Below, in pieces: positions 10,601 through 22,869 of a stretch of DNA of 64,000 bases. Each line of letters opens with the position of its first letter. Within the stretch, counting starts at the first letter, position 1. A model generated the notes under the pieces. That model was given only the letters and a program-made list of their open reading frames with translations. It had not been told where the DNA came from and did not search any database. The translations under genes were made by a program, and so were the position numbers. Source of the DNA: Sorghum bicolor (Eukaryota; Streptophyta; Magnoliopsida; Poales; Poaceae); the NCBI RefSeq assembly GCF_000003195.3, contig NC_012878.2, forward strand, positions 50,960,129 to 51,024,128, in the 5' to 3' direction.

Positions 10601-13600
10601 GGTTTAGCGCTTAGTTTGTTGGCCTCCATTTTTTTTTTGTCTTCTGTGAGCTCCCAAAATCTAGAAGAAAAAAAAAGCAAAACCGTAATAGTGTACTGAC
10701 TCAGTCCAAATGTTCTCCTGAGGCCGAAATAAGATTCCGTATCTAAAAGAGTTTTCGGCAGAAAAAAACAGTAGGAAACCCTCGCCACAACAGTCTCGTA
10801 AATGGATGGAACAACAGCAGGCCCACACTGCCTGAACAGTCGGAGGGACAAGCAAGGGCCCATCTCTTTTACATCAAAGCCCAATAGCCGACTACCATGC
10901 ACGTGGTCTCGGGCAACGGATCGGCGTCCGGATCGGGCCCACGTCAGCACGGCTCCTTGGACCTTTGGTGCCCCCCGGACCACGTCGCAACGGCTTGAGC
11001 AGTGGCGCAACCCCTGCACCGCACCGCTGCGTGCTCGACTACACAGCCGGGTCTCCATGGCGTGGCTAGATCCACTCCACATCGAAAACGTCCCGTGCAT
11101 GGCCGGGTCAACACGGACCGGCCGTCGTTGGCTTACCCCAACTGCGCAGCGGCGCGGTTGAACGGTCCACGACTGCCCGACGAACCAAGTCAGGTACTCC
11201 GATCCACCAGCTCGCCGCATGCCCCATGTGATTCCGTTGCCACCGGTCGCTGTCCCGAAGTTAATAGCCCGCGCCGGCGCGCGCCCCCCGACGATGTTTC
11301 CACCAGCCGCGGAGCTAGCCTATCCGTAGCCATATGCACGCACGCCGTCGCTGTCGCCCACCGGTGGTCGATGGAGACGCAACACGCAGCTCTCGGCGCG
11401 GGGCCGGGGACAGACAGCAGAAGGCCAGAGGCGCGAGCGCTGGCCGGCCGTACCACGCGCCACGCCACGATCGACGACGCCGAGCGGCGGCCATGCATGC
11501 AATGCATGCTTCAAAATAATTAAGCGTCGCGGCGTGGCACGGCCGTTGGCGAGTCACGCAAAGGTCTCGCCCGCGCGGCATCATCCAGTTTCCAGTACGT
11601 GCGCGCGTCAATGGCATGGACCATGCCGGCCGCGCGCGCGGGGCCGCCGGGGCGCGCTGTGGCGCCGTGCTGTCCGGTGCGCGGGCCGGCTGTAGTAGGC
11701 GAGGCAGGACGGACGACGCGCCAACCGCGCGCGCCGTGACGGATCAGGGCATGCGGCCGGCCGGCCTCACCGCGCTCTCTATTGATTGGCCGCTACCGCG
11801 CGCGGCGCTGCTCCACTACGACCGGGCCGGTGTAAAGGATCGGTCGAGATCGACTGACTCTGTGCGCGCGCGGGTGCGTGGCGGGCGCACTGCATGCGCA
11901 GCGCAGGTACCGTACGTACGTACGTACGTACTTGGGGTTTGTTTTTGTTGGTTTGTTCGACGGATGATGCATGGTGTGGTGCATGCCGCTGATGTATTGG
12001 CATGTCCCTCTCGGTCGTCGTCGTCCTCCTCTCGCGCGTGAGGTCCAGCACCTCTTTGCATTGGTGGGTGGCTGGTGCTGGGTCCGTCCGCGCGCGCATT
12101 ATTATCGACCGGGACGGCACCGGCCGCGCGCATGATTGATCCATCGAATGATGTTGTCATGTATGTATACCCTTGATGCATTTGCTCTGTACGTACATGA
12201 TGAACACGTACGTTATAGATGATCTTGGCATATATGTGTACTTCTTGCTTTGTGTGATCATATATACTAAGTACACCTATAGGAGTATGAATACGAGACG
12301 ATCTTGCTTGACATGAGACTCTACGAATACGAACTGGACATAACAGGACACACGCATGTGAGATGCATGATCTCAGTGCCCTGTATAATATTATTCGCTC
12401 TCAATGCATGGGCGCCCTAGCCAGCCAGCTTGCTAGCGCGTTCACGTCGTTTCTCGTTACTCGTTAGGGCCTATGGCCTTTGGGCCGGTTAATTACCGAC
12501 GAATTATTGGCAGCTTGCGGCAATAGCTAGGCGTGCTCTCGACGACAAGCAAATATCACTGACGACGTCGCGCGTCGAGTTGAGCTGGAGTGGAGGCCGG
12601 GTTGAACTGTTGGTACCATAACGCTGACGTCGTCGGTCGATCCATCGCTTGCTGCTGCATTGCCCAGATCGGGCACACATCTGTAGGTGTGCATGGCCGA
12701 CGATCCAATGAGTGACCCAGACTGCTGGAGTTTAAAAGCGTTGCGTCCCGATGCGCAACCGTGTGGGGTGCATCATAGGCAACCCATCACACCACATGTT
12801 GGGGAGCTCCGCTCCGCCGGCCGGAATAAACTCGCGCGCGCGCGACGCCGACGATGCGCGGCGCGACCCAATCCATAGGAGAAAACGTCGGCGATCCCGA
12901 GGAATAGTCGTCGTCTACTTCCCTGGCCGAGCTCGATCCCGAAGTCACCTCCACGTGTACCGCCGCCACGTACGTGAGGAACGAACCTGGTGGACCACAC
13001 GACGACGACGGCCTGCATGCGCTAGGCTGACGTACTCGATCGACGGCCGCCAAGTTCACGCCGGCGCGCGAGCGACGACAGCGCCCAGCGCGCACCATGT
13101 GCCCATGGCGTTGCCTGCTTCGGTTTTGGAGTACCTTCACATGAGCTTGCGCCAAATCGCCAATCATGCACACGCAGCGCTAGTTACTACTGTGTTTAAT
13201 TTTGCTTCCTCCAAAGTCGCGATATATTAAAACCCAACCCCTGCGATCTATCGCGACCTGATGATGCCGATCTTGCAATTGCTAATTAAAACTCCAGCTC
13301 AAGCTCTCTTTTAACCTGAAAGTTTTTTCTGCATCCCCATCAATGGATCACACTGCACTGTGCGTGCGTGCATGGCTGTTATCGTCATGGCGCCATTACG
13401 TACGCGCGCGATCGATGTATCTCACGTACCATCGCTGTAGGCTGTGTAGCGCTGTAGCAGCTAAAAGGGACTGCACAAACACTGGTTGTTGGGGCTGGTA
13501 CCTTTTGATTTGCCAGTTTTCCATTTCACGACGTACGCAGGCACGCAGCTGGTCACTCTCATGTCTGCAACCCACAGCTTGGACGCATCCGTGGTGATCA

Positions 13601-13690
13601 GCTCGATCGCATGCCACACCCCACATGCAGCAACACCCACCGAAGAAACTACAAGCAGGGGAACGAAACCACTCGTCTCCCCCACACACA
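10600..13690. other. GC-rich gene-free region upstream of the Dof gene
   Basis: About 3 kb with many CG dinucleotides and a short CGTA tandem run (about 11909-11931). Long frames occur on both strands and in several phases because GC-rich DNA has few stop codons. None shows a domain, a spliced structure or grass-like protein composition. It may be promoter or CpG-island-like sequence of the Dof gene. Confidence 0.5.
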
Positions 13691-13697
13691 TATATAA
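13691..13697 (+). promoter_or_regulatory. TATA box of the Dof gene
   Basis: TATATAA lies 36 bp before the first ATG of the open frame. Transcription would be expected to start close to that ATG, which bears on start choice. Confidence 0.5.
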
Positions 13698-13726
13698 CGG
13701 CCCGTCCACTCGATCTCCACTGACAA

Positions 13727-14827
13727 ATGAAGCTCTCCTCCTCGTCGCACCACCTGCTGCTTGAGAGCTCCAACCTCACCCTCTCGCCGCACCACCGCAA
13801 CACCGCCGTCGTTACACGGATGCTGTCCTCTCACTGCGAGAACATGCTGCCGTACGCGCCGGGGCGGCGGGCGGCGGTGCTGCTCGACCACCGGCGGTAC
13901 CGCCCCAACGTCGTCGAGGTGGCGCCCAGCTGCCCGCGCTGCGACTCCCCCAACACCAAGTTCTGCTACTACAACAACTACAGCCTCAGCCAGCCCCGCT
14001 ACTTCTGCAAGGGCTGCCGCCGGTACTGGACCAAGGGCGGCTCCCTCCGCAACGTGCCCGTCGGCGGCGGGTGCCGGAAGAACCGCCGGGGAAAGCCGGT
14101 GGTGCGAGCCGTGGCCGTCGACGCTGCCGTGGCGGCGGCCAGCGGTGGCGCGTCGGCGTTGGCGAACCGGTCGTCGTCGTCGTCCCCCGCCACGCTGCGG
14201 CCGGACTTGCTACTGGAAGGCATGATCGGCAGCCCAGTCGGCCTGTGCCAGCCGACGGACGACGACGCAGCCGAAATTCCGGCCGTCGTGGCGCCCGAGG
14301 GATCCACGATCGACCTGGCGCTGCTGTACGCCAAGTTCTTGAACCATCAGCCTGCGGCTGCGGCCGAGCCGTGCGCCGCCGCCGTCGTGCCGGAATCGCT
14401 CGACACCTTGAGCGGGTCGTCGACGTCGGGCGACGTGAGCCCCGTCGTCGTCCCACCGCGGGACCAGCATCAGCCGTTCACGACGCAAGATCACGGCGGG
14501 TTTGGCGAGCTGTCCGCGACGACGGCGAGCGCGGAGCCAAGCGCCGCCCCGCCACAGCGCCCCGCCGACGACGCGTGTGCGTGTGCGGCGGAGGCGCTAA
14601 TTGGGGCGCTCAGCGTGGACCCGCGCTGCTACGACTCGCTGGGTTTGCCACCGGACGGCGGGGATCTGGTCCTACCGTCGACGTGGCATCTTGGGACCAA
14701 GTACGAGCCGTTCGATCCGCTACCCGAGGACGCCATGAGCCTTCAGGACGGCTTCGCCGGCGACGAGGACGTCTGGAGCAGTGCGCTGGCTTGTCAAGGG
14801 CTGGAAGCAGCTCTGTGCAGGCCGTGA
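13727..14827 (+). CDS. Dof-type zinc finger transcription factor
   Basis: Dof proteins are plant-specific nuclear transcription factors that bind AAAG cores in promoters. The single exon encodes 366 aa. The Dof domain spans about residues 67-119. Its zinc ligands are C69, C72, C94 and C97 in the canonical CX2CX21CX2C spacing, within the typical [17 protein letters not shown] and [20 protein letters not shown] segments. The rest is low-complexity (Ala, Ser, Asp) with an acidic C-terminus, as expected for an activation region. The first ATG lies only about 30 bp beyond the TATA box, so translation may instead begin at Met32 (13820) or Met40 (13844), giving 335 or 327 aa with the domain intact. 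Coding GC is very high, usual for intronless grass genes. The family is certain; the member is not assigned. Confidence 0.95.
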   Translation: MKLSSSSHHLLLESSNLTLSPHHRNTAVVTRMLSSHCENMLPYAPGRRAAVLLDHRRYRPNVVEVAPSCPRCDSPNTKFCYYNNYSLSQPRYFCKGCRRYWTKGGSLRNVPVGGGCRKNRRGKPVVRAVAVDAAVAAASGGASALANRSSSSSPATLRPDLLLEGMIGSPVGLCQPTDDDAAEIPAVVAPEGSTIDLALLYAKFLNHQPAAAAEPCAAAVVPESLDTLSGSSTSGDVSPVVVPPRDQHQPFTTQDHGGFGELSATTASAEPSAAPPQRPADDACACAAEALIGALSVDPRCYDSLGLPPDGGDLVLPSTWHLGTKYEPFDPLPEDAMSLQDGFAGDEDVWSSALACQGLEAALCRP

Positions 14828-15485
14828 TTTTTAACTCCACCCTGTTGATTTTCACCGTGCTTGTGATTGTTTTTAATGCACTCTTTTATTTTTCCTGGTT
14901 GTGATCATGTTCAGGAGTAATTTATATAGACCATATATATACAGCATGTCCAGATCATGGATTATGAAGGGATCAACGGGAATACATGTGAGATATAGAA
15001 AGAATGTAATAAAAATTCGACACTTTGTTTTGACACTTTTTCTGTTCCTTTTATTTTGTTGCGAAAAGACACTTTCTCTGTGTCGCAGATGTAAGATATT
15101 TTGCAGGGACATGGTATCCAGTATACACATTTGATCTGATTAACTCTCTTTTGATGAAAAATTATAACAAAAACCATTAAATTACTCTATTATGATACTA
15201 TTATCCGTAATAAATTCGACGATGCTATGTCCATGTGACCAATCTTGGTAGATTTATGGAACCTATAGTCAAAGAAAAAAATGAAAAAACTGCAAAATTG
15301 CCACCTCTTATTACCAAAAACTTGCCACTAGAAATTTGCAAGCATGTCTACGAACTTAATTCGGGTGGAACTGTTGCAAAAAGACAAACTGAAAACCAGT
15401 AGCAAATTTGCAAATTCATCAAGAGAACCTTATGTATATTTAACATGTGTTTAGTTGAAACCTTCGTCAATTTATCTGGATTTTA
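14828..15485. other. Dof 3' region and AT-rich spacer
   Basis: Presumed 3'UTR of the Dof gene, with GTAATAAAAATTCG near 15007 as a possible poly-A signal, followed by AT-rich DNA with no gene seen. Confidence 0.4.
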
Positions 15486-15694
15486 GGGTCTGTTTACATA
15501 TCTAAAATCCAAAAGTTTACAAGATTCTCCATCACATTGAATGTTACGGCACATGTGTGGAACATTAGTTTACCTGTAAATCACGAGATGAATCTTTTCA
15601 GTCTAGTTAGTCCATAATTGGACAATGTTTGTCAAATACAAACGAAAGTGCTACAATGTCAAAATTCAAAAAGATTTTACATCTAAACAAGGCC
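15486..15694 (-). mobile_element. GGCC-type MITE
   Basis: GGGTCTGTTTACATAT to CATCTAAACAAGGCC, flanked by a TTA duplication (15483-15485 and 15695-15697). Confidence 0.8.
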
Positions 15695-16421
15695 TTAGTT
15701 TCGCAAAAATAAATGTATACGGTCTGCACAGTGAAACATGAATGCATACACTGAGTTGGATTTTTTTACATAAATAATGACAAGTGGGTAATTTAGAAGG
15801 GTGATAGAATTTTTTTTGATAATTTTAGAATGTCATATGTATGTAATTTAATTAGTTTAGGGTTTTTTTGTGTTATTTGTTATGATACAGTTGGGTGGAT
15901 CTTTTAGAGCAACTACATTAAGGCCCTCAAACATGCCAGTTGAATACCTAACAGTAGGGTTACCAGAACTCTCGGATTCGCATCATAATAGTATGATTAA
16001 CTCTTGACTGATTCTCCTAGTCAGCTAGAGACTCGGGGGGCTACACCCATCATGTGCGCTCCTAATTCAGGGAAAAGGCCTTAGGTTAGGAGGGCAAACC
16101 CATGTCCAAGTCAACCACGCCCCGGGGCTTGGCCTAGCCCACCTAAGTTCCCAACCTTGGAAGGCCACAATCAACCAAGGATAGGTGTGAGCGCCCTTGT
16201 GTTGCTTGGCTCAACTTCCTGTCCCCTACCGGCAGTGAGGAATATTCCCTCGAAATCTATTAGGAGTCCTGAACCTAACACGTGGGCAGAGCCACAGAAC
16301 GTAAGATCATGCTAAGGCTCTGTTCTCTCGCTCTAGCAAGCCTTTGACCACTTCTTGCCCAGGGTCACACCGGGGCATGATGCATCACGACTAGGATGAG
16401 CGCACAACCATCGCCAGGGTG

Positions 16422-16680
16422 TGTAATATCTCGGTCCAGGGCTTAATAGGATTAATAGGATACTCATACCAATAAGTTGCAACTTCTTTTTCGGAAGATC
16501 ATCTCAAAAAAACTCTAAAGTTAAGCGTGCTTGGCCTAAAAAAATCCCCGGATGGGTGACCGAACGGCAAGTACTTCCCTCTAACAGAAGATGTTAGGGA
16601 TGGTTCAAGATTGTGGACTAGGATCAGGGACGAGGGATTGCGCCGGATGCCACTACTAACCCAAGATTAGGACATGAAAC
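16422..16680 (+). mobile_element. Cassandra-like TRIM LTR with 5S rRNA-derived core
   Basis: Begins TGTAATATCTCGGTCCAGG, the kind of start Cassandra LTRs have. It contains ACTCTAAAGTTAAGCGTGC (about 16512-16530) and GGATGGGTGACC (16550-16561), which match the plant 5S rRNA internal promoter regions. Cassandra elements are non-coding miniature LTR retrotransposons that carry a 5S-derived Pol III promoter in each LTR. Only one LTR is evident, and the 3' end is approximate. Confidence 0.75.
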
Positions 16681-16823
16681 TCCCCAAAACCATGCCTCCT
16701 TGTACGCCCACTTCCCTCCTATATATATAATGCTAGGCATGTGCTCCTGAACTCCTGAAGATAATGATCAAAGGGGAACCGGGCAATCGAACAACCGAGC
16801 CCTAGATCATTAGCATAGCGCTC

Positions 16824-16826
<3 letters not shown>

Positions 16827-16859
<33 letters not shown>
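16827..16859. repeat. (CT)n microsatellite
   Basis: Uninterrupted CT dinucleotides, about 16 units. Confidence 0.95.
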
Positions 16860-16861
<2 letters not shown>

Positions 16862-17694
16862 CATTGTAAGAACAATAATAAACCTTTTGTGCCTTGAGTG
16901 CTTAAGCCACCAAAATCATACAGTGTTGCTTTTACCGTTGTAGAGTTGTGTGCTGAAACATTAAGATATATGCCTGTGACTTACAGTATAAACACTGGAG
17001 GGCCGCAAGCAAACCATCACATGGGCTTCCTCTGATCGAGGGGGTAACGGAGGGGGTATATTTGACCCATGGCCCAAGAAACGCTAGTGCTCTCTCCATT
17101 TGTCTCCACTAAATGTTTTACTCATGGCCCAAGATATCAGCATCCCCATTTCTACAAAAAAAAAAATCAAATGTGTTACGTATTGCGAAAGTAAAATGTT
17201 GACAAAAACTAGCAAAAGGAGGGAGATATATGGTCTTTGTGTAGAAGAAAAATTAAAACTTTATAGGCCATGCACCAACGCAGCTTGCACCCGTAAGACA
17301 CCGTACCTTTGCCTCCACTGCTCTCCGCAAAGGCAAAAGCACGGGATGGAAGGCCTGCGATGAAATCCTCAGCTGGCTCACTAATAGATGGGCCTGATTG
17401 CAGAGGATTCAGTTCTGAAAGACCCTTAGTCCCTCTTCCGTTTGGTGAGAAAAAATTCATATTACCTTTTTAATTTTTCCGAAAGTCTGTTTTTTTCTAA
17501 ACATTAAAACCATTCGTTTTACCTTCCAAACCTATTATAAGCGGTCTTGTTTTTTTTTTCTATTTATTTTGACTGAATCTTTAAAAAATCATTATAAATC
17601 ACAGAAAAAATCATAAAATAAAATAAATCTAATTTTATTGGACTCCAGAAAAATCATAGTAGTAGTTTACCCGGTTTTAGAGTTCAGGGGGTAA

Positions 17695-17899
17695 GGGGTT
17701 GTTTGGTACAGCTCCTCACGAGGGACTCCTCTAGAGGAGCCAGAGCCGTTTTGAAGAAGCCGTAATTTGTAGCTTCGCCAAAACGGCTCCAGCTCCTCTG
17801 GTTTTTACATAAAAACGACTTCTCTAGAAAAAACGTTTGGCAGGGCTCCTCTGAAGAAGTCAGAGCTGGAACCGGAGAAGAGCCCTGCCAAATAGGCCC
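17695..17899. mobile_element. Tourist-like MITE with TAA TSD
   Basis: Ends GGGGTTGTTTGGTACAGCTC and, inverted, GAGCCCTGCCAAATAGGCCC. The interior is strongly self-complementary (AGCTCCTCTAGAGGAGCC-like palindromes). TAA duplicates lie at 17692-17694 and 17900-17902, consistent with PIF/Harbinger-type insertion. Confidence 0.7.
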
Positions 17900-17902
17900 T
17901 AA

Positions 17903-18887
17903 ACACAGACTTTTGCAAAAGTTGAAGAATGTAATGTAGAGTTTTTTCTTTTGATGATGGTCAGCAGCCCATAGTAGTAGCACTAGTATATCGAGTCCTA
18001 GGTCCAAAATCTAAACAAAATAACTAGATATTGAGGTCCGCCTACTCCATGCAAAAGTTGGGAAAAAAATTCGGCCAAAATTATTAGCAAGATGGAGACC
18101 ATAATTAAGAAAAAAAATATATAAGTAGTCCTCTAAGAAGACATTTAGATGACATAATCTTACTTAAAAGCCAACTCATTCAAAGTTTCAAAGTGCAAAA
18201 TCTTCCCCCTCTATTTTTGCAACATTTTCGTCTCCAAGTGAGCTTCCAAGTTCAATGGAGTGTATGTAGAGTTGTTGTGAGGAAGAAGAAAGCTTTTAAA
18301 GGGAATAATTTTTCAGGGTTGGTTCACTAAGACGACCAGCCCTATACATTTTTTTTAGGAACGCTTCTATTAACACAACTGTCCCTAGAAACATCTGATT
18401 TTTTAGGGCTGGTTCTCTTAACAAATCCAACCTTGAACATCTCATTTGATGGGGCAGCTCTTTTAAAATAATCATCTCGAAAATGGATATATTTATAAGG
18501 ACAACTTTCTTACTTTCTTAGCGGATTTGTCCATTAAAATTAATTTCAGGTGTGGTGTAGTTACAGTGTTCATGTTCTAGTTATATATGTGGTTTCGTAT
18601 GTGAACGGTGCCTCTATAATAAATCGGTGCCAGTTGTAGAAAAGATATGTGTTGTGTAGTAGTATTGTTTTTAAAGATGTGAGGAGCTGCTTCAGTGCTT
18701 CTCCTGCTTAATTATTAATGTAACTATCCTATCAATCACAAACGCCTGTACACAGTACACAGCTCTCTTTGTTTTGATGGTTGGCTAGCTTCAAACAGAC
18801 TGAATTCTGAAGCACGAGTTGGCCGGACGCCGGAGCCATACTCTGTTCAGTGTTCAGTGTTCCGGTAGTGGTCGTCTTCAACTACTG
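17903..18887. other. Intergenic, possible CACTA-like subterminal repeats
   Basis: No gene. At 18320-18500 repeated GGGCTGGTTC-type motifs in both orientations recall the subterminal repeats of grass CACTA elements, but no CACTA ends could be paired. Confidence 0.3.
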
Positions 18888-18892
18888 TCAGG

Positions 18893-21098
18893 TCATGTCG
18901 GGTACGAGCAAAACTGGAGCTGAGGTTGCACGAGAAGATTTGGAGAGAAGCGGTGCTGAGCAGCAGGTGGCCGCAGGTAGGACATGTCCAACAGAAACGT
19001 GACGAGGATCAATGCGAGGATGAGTAGCGTCGCCACCATCTTGAAGAGGTTGAGCCACGGCGTGCGCGAGAGTAGCAGCTTCTGGCAGGGGATCGGCCGC
19101 GGTCCCAGCAGCACGCCGAGGAGCCCCTTCAGCCCGAGCCGCGCCCATATCGGCTTGGCGAGCACCATGGGCCACCAGGTGCCCGGGTGCGCGAAGACCA
19201 CGGACACGCACGCCATGGCGCACACGGCGGCGTTCAGGTTCCCGCCGGGGATCCCGGTCCCCGGTGGGCTGAGCGCCAGGTGCACGCCGACGGCGAAGGT
19301 GGCGATGACGAGCAGGATGCCAACGTGGAGCAGGTTGGATGACCAGACGTGGTAGCGGCTGCGGTGCCTCGGGTGCACGGTGGTGAGCCCCGCGTACATG
19401 AGCAGGCACGTCGCCACCGTGGAGCACATGAACGCCAGCGCGTCGGAGAGGACGAACGCCCAGAACGCCGGCCTCTCCGCGGCGTCGGCGGCAGTCCCGG
19501 GCATGGTGAAGGGCGCCGCGAACGTCACCGTCGCGATGAGGACCGACCCGATGGCGCGGTTCTGCGTCAGGTTGGTGTACTTGCTGAGCTCCTTCTCCGA
19601 GCACCCGACCCCGGTGCGCTTGTTCAGGCACTCGTCCCGGCGGCGGGGGCTGCGGTGCGCGCCGCACCACACCAGGCACTGCGCTATCAGGACCTCCGGG
19701 TTCATCGGGTTCGTGTAGCCGTGGTCGAGCTCGTTGATGGCGAGGTCCAGCGGCGTCGCGCCGTCGTTGTTCATGATGCTCAGGTTCACCTTCACGTCAC
19801 GCATCAGCAGCATGGCGATCCTGTCGCAGCCGTGCTTCACGGCCAGGTGCAGCGGCGTGTTCCCCCTGCTGTCCCGCGCGTTCGTCATCCTCCCGAACCG
19901 CGGGTTCTTGCACATGTGCTGCACCACCTTCTCCTTCTTGTGCTCGATGGCGCAGTGCAGGACGTTCCTGCCTCGGTTGTCCAGCAGCTCGTCGCTGTTG
20001 GGGCACGTCTCCATGAGCTGCTCGATGATGCCGACCTTGCCCATCTTCGCGGCGGTGTGCACGGGGAAGAGTCCGTCCACGTCCGGGATGTACGCCAGCG
20101 AAGAGTCCTCCAGCAGGAGAAGCTTCACTGCTCCGATCTTCCCAGCCGACGCCGCATGGTGGAGCGCCGTGTTCCCAGAGTTGTCCACCTTCTTCGCCAG
20201 CGTCGGCTCCCAGCACCACAGTGACTTGCTCATTTCTTGAAATGTTCCAGTTGTATGCAAATGCAACACATCATGAGGAACCATATCAAATCAAAAGCTA
20301 GCACGAAATGCACAACAGCACAAGGAAGATTGGCAGCTTACCTTCACTGGCAAGGACCGCAGCGTGCAGGGCAGTCTGTCCATCGGGTCCGGCATAGTAC
20401 GCCGGAGATTTCACCCCATCAGGCGGAGAGCCTGCGATCAGGACGTCGACCATGTCGGCGCGGCCTAACGCGGCCGCCAGGTACAACGGGGAGAAGCCCA
20501 TCCCATCGACCACCGCGGCCAGCCCACCGTCCGCGGCCATGAGCTTCGCCAGGACCGGCTCATGGCCGTTCCTGATGGCTTCATGCATCGCGGTCGCGCC
20601 CTCCGAGTTCCTCGCCCGGAGCATGGACTCCTCGCCGCTAGACGCGCCGGAATCCCACGCCGGCGCCGGCGCCGCCGCCATCGTCGCAGGGGCGGCAAGG
20701 GCATGCCCGATAAGGTAGCACACCACGTCGACGTGCCCGGCCCTCGCGGCACAGATCAGAGGAGTGTTGCGCATGTTGTTCCTGGCCTTGACGAGCGACT
20801 CGTCAAGGTCGCACATTATGCGGGCGTGCTCCAGGTAGCCACGGCCGGCGGCGATATGGAGCGCCGTGTTCCCCTCCGAGGTGACGCCTTTCAGGCAGCT
20901 CCGGCTGCCTCGGTGCGTAGCTTCGAGCTCGCCTCCATTGTCAGTAGTGCTGCTCAAACCGAGCACCTGCTCTAGGAGCGCCTTGTCGCCGGTGGCGGCA
21001 GCTCTGAGCAGCTCATGGTTCATGGTGTGTGGGGTGTGCCGTGGTGGTACACCTGCTGAAGGAGACATCATGACCATGGTGTGGTTCGAGCACGGCAT
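18893..21098 (-). CDS. Ankyrin-repeat/PGG-domain membrane protein (ACD6/ITN1-like)
   Basis: Two exons, 21098-20342 and 20235-18893 (donor GT at 20341-20340, acceptor AG at 20237-20236, 106-bp intron), encode 699 aa. Joining gives ASE-E-MSK at the junction and keeps the frame. Many ankyrin repeats fill residues about 26-430 (GNTALHIAAGRG, NTPLICAARAGH, GNTALHHAASAGK, GNTPLHLAVKHG). A PGG domain follows (NLTQNRAIGSVLIATVTFAA, about 474-536), then three or four hydrophobic helices to the C-terminus. Plant members sit at the plasma membrane or ER and act in defence, cell-death control or salt response; the role here is inferred. A TATA-like box lies at 21165-21172. Met26 (21023) is an alternative start. 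High GC and no stops indicate an intact gene. Confidence 0.92.
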
Positions 21099-21164
21099 TA
21101 GTTCGAGTGCTCATACAGTAATTCCAGACACTAAAGTAGGCGCTTTAAGCTAGCCCTTCCTGCA

Positions 21165-21172
21165 TAAATATA
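21165..21172 (-). promoter_or_regulatory. TATA-like box of the ankyrin gene
   Basis: TATATTTA on the minus strand, about 70 bp before the first ATG at 21098, leaving room for a short leader. Confidence 0.45.
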
Positions 21173-21179
21173 CACATAA

Positions 21180-22627
21180 ATATGGGTGATTTGTATGGTA
21201 ATTTACCACATTAGAAAGAAGGGTCAAACACGCAACCGCGTAAGTTACTTGGCCCCATCAAATCAACATCAAAATTTTGGCAAAGCATATTATAACTGCA
21301 AATAGAAGCCACTAATTTTGCGCAAGATGGCAATCAAAAGCTCATCAGATCGCTGGAAACGGGAGTTACAGAGTTTGATTTCCTGATGTGGGCATGAATG
21401 TTACGGATGTATACAAAAGGCTCTTGAAATCACATGAAATTTGAGTTACACAAGCATATGCTACATCGCGGCTTTCACCCAGCTCTCCATGTACCATTTC
21501 AGGTGTGCCGATCGAAAGCGGATATAGGCCTTTAGGGCACGAACATATCCAATTCATGAGACTATAAAAAGTGAAAAAAAAAGTAGTGAGGCCAACAATA
21601 ATCCTAAGTAATCTAGTTAGATTACAGTAAGGATGGGACACTGATGAATAATCCTGTCTAACGCAAATCTGAATAAGCGATATCAGTACGTGTCACGTGC
21701 ATATGAAGGACAGGCGGACAGGCCATCAGAGCACAACTATTTCTTTTCTTTTTTTACAACAACAATCTGCTAGTTCACTGGCCTAGTTACGGTCAACACA
21801 AAGGTGCTGAGCTAATAATGAAAATGATTGGCATGACTACTAAGACTGTCAATTTCGACTAGAAAAGTGAAAGGGATGCCCAAATGCAAGTTTGCTATCA
21901 CTCCTACGGTCCTACCTTACCTTTATTGCTATAGTAACGTGTTACATAGAGGACATGCTTTGTCCCGTAATACATTATATTCTATAAATTTTAAGACGAC
22001 TTAAGGGAATGACACGTGTATCCATAAATTATTCTAATTATAGAGTTTCTTCTCAAACCGTGGCTTACTTTTAAACAAACCTTGCCAAATCGAAATATAG
22101 TCATTATGTAGAATACATTGCATGTTAATATAAATTTTAGAAGTTATAATGCACCGTTTGGTTAGCGATTCATTTTTGCATTGACTAAGGTCTAATTTGG
22201 AAACTCCAATCTCTCTAGGATCCTAAACTTTTTCCTAAGTGAATAATCTATGGGATATCGTTTTAATTATCATTCTAGTTCTTAGTGAGGAGTTTTCCGT
22301 CTCTGGGTTTTGCTCTCCTTTACATCCAAAGGAGCTCTAATAGTGAATTAATTAATATAATGACGCCACAGGTACTGCCTTTCATCATCCTTTTGGATCG
22401 TTTCTCCGGTGCTAAGACATGGCGACTTGGCGAGATGCACTGCACCTAGTGCGTGTGCATGTGCATCATAGATAGATGAGACAAATCAAAGCCAACCACT
22501 CCACCATGCACACACAGGACAACAATCCGAGGAGGTCACAATCGAGCCCAAACACAAGCAAGCGGGTGCAGGAGCACATGCAAACAGCAGCGAAATTGCG
22601 TAGGAGTGGAAACCGATCAGCATCAGC
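21180..22627. other. Intergenic, no gene seen
   Basis: AT-rich DNA between the ankyrin promoter and the next MITE; only short chance frames. Confidence 0.4.
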
Positions 22628-22864
22628 GGCCTTGTTTAGTTGCCGAAATGAAAAAATTTTCGGTCACTATAGCACTTTCGTTTATTTGTGGTAAATATTA
22701 TCTAATTATAGACTAAATAGATTCAAAAGATTCCTCTCGTGATTTACAAGCAAACTATATAATTAATTTTTATTTTTAATTATATTTAATGCTATATGTA
22801 TGTACCGTAAGATTCGATATGACGAGAAATCTTAAAAAGTTTTTGATTTTTGGGGCTAAACAAT
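22628..22864 (+). mobile_element. GGCC-type MITE
   Basis: Starts GGCCTTGTTTAGTTGCC; the body has CTATAGCACTTTCGTTT and ends TTTGGGGCTAAACAA without a full right terminus. Confidence 0.75.
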
Positions 22865-22869
22865 TCCAT

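Larger units (their letters stand above)
15910..17060 (+). other. LTR-like retrotransposon debris hosting Cassandra-like sequence
   Basis: GC-richer block with no open gene. It has a TATA-like CCTATATATATAATGC near 16718, a (CT)n run at 16827-16859 and AACAATAATAAACC, an order that resembles the promoter and R region of a gypsy LTR. Ends and duplications are not clear. Confidence 0.35.

Noticed and set aside
10489..13230. Many long frames upstream of the Dof gene
   Set aside because: They overlap on both strands in GC-rich DNA with few stop codons, and show no domain or splice-supported structure.
18888..20752. Long opposite-strand frames over the ankyrin gene
   Set aside because: Shadows of a GC-rich coding region; the minus-strand ankyrin/PGG frame explains the sequence.
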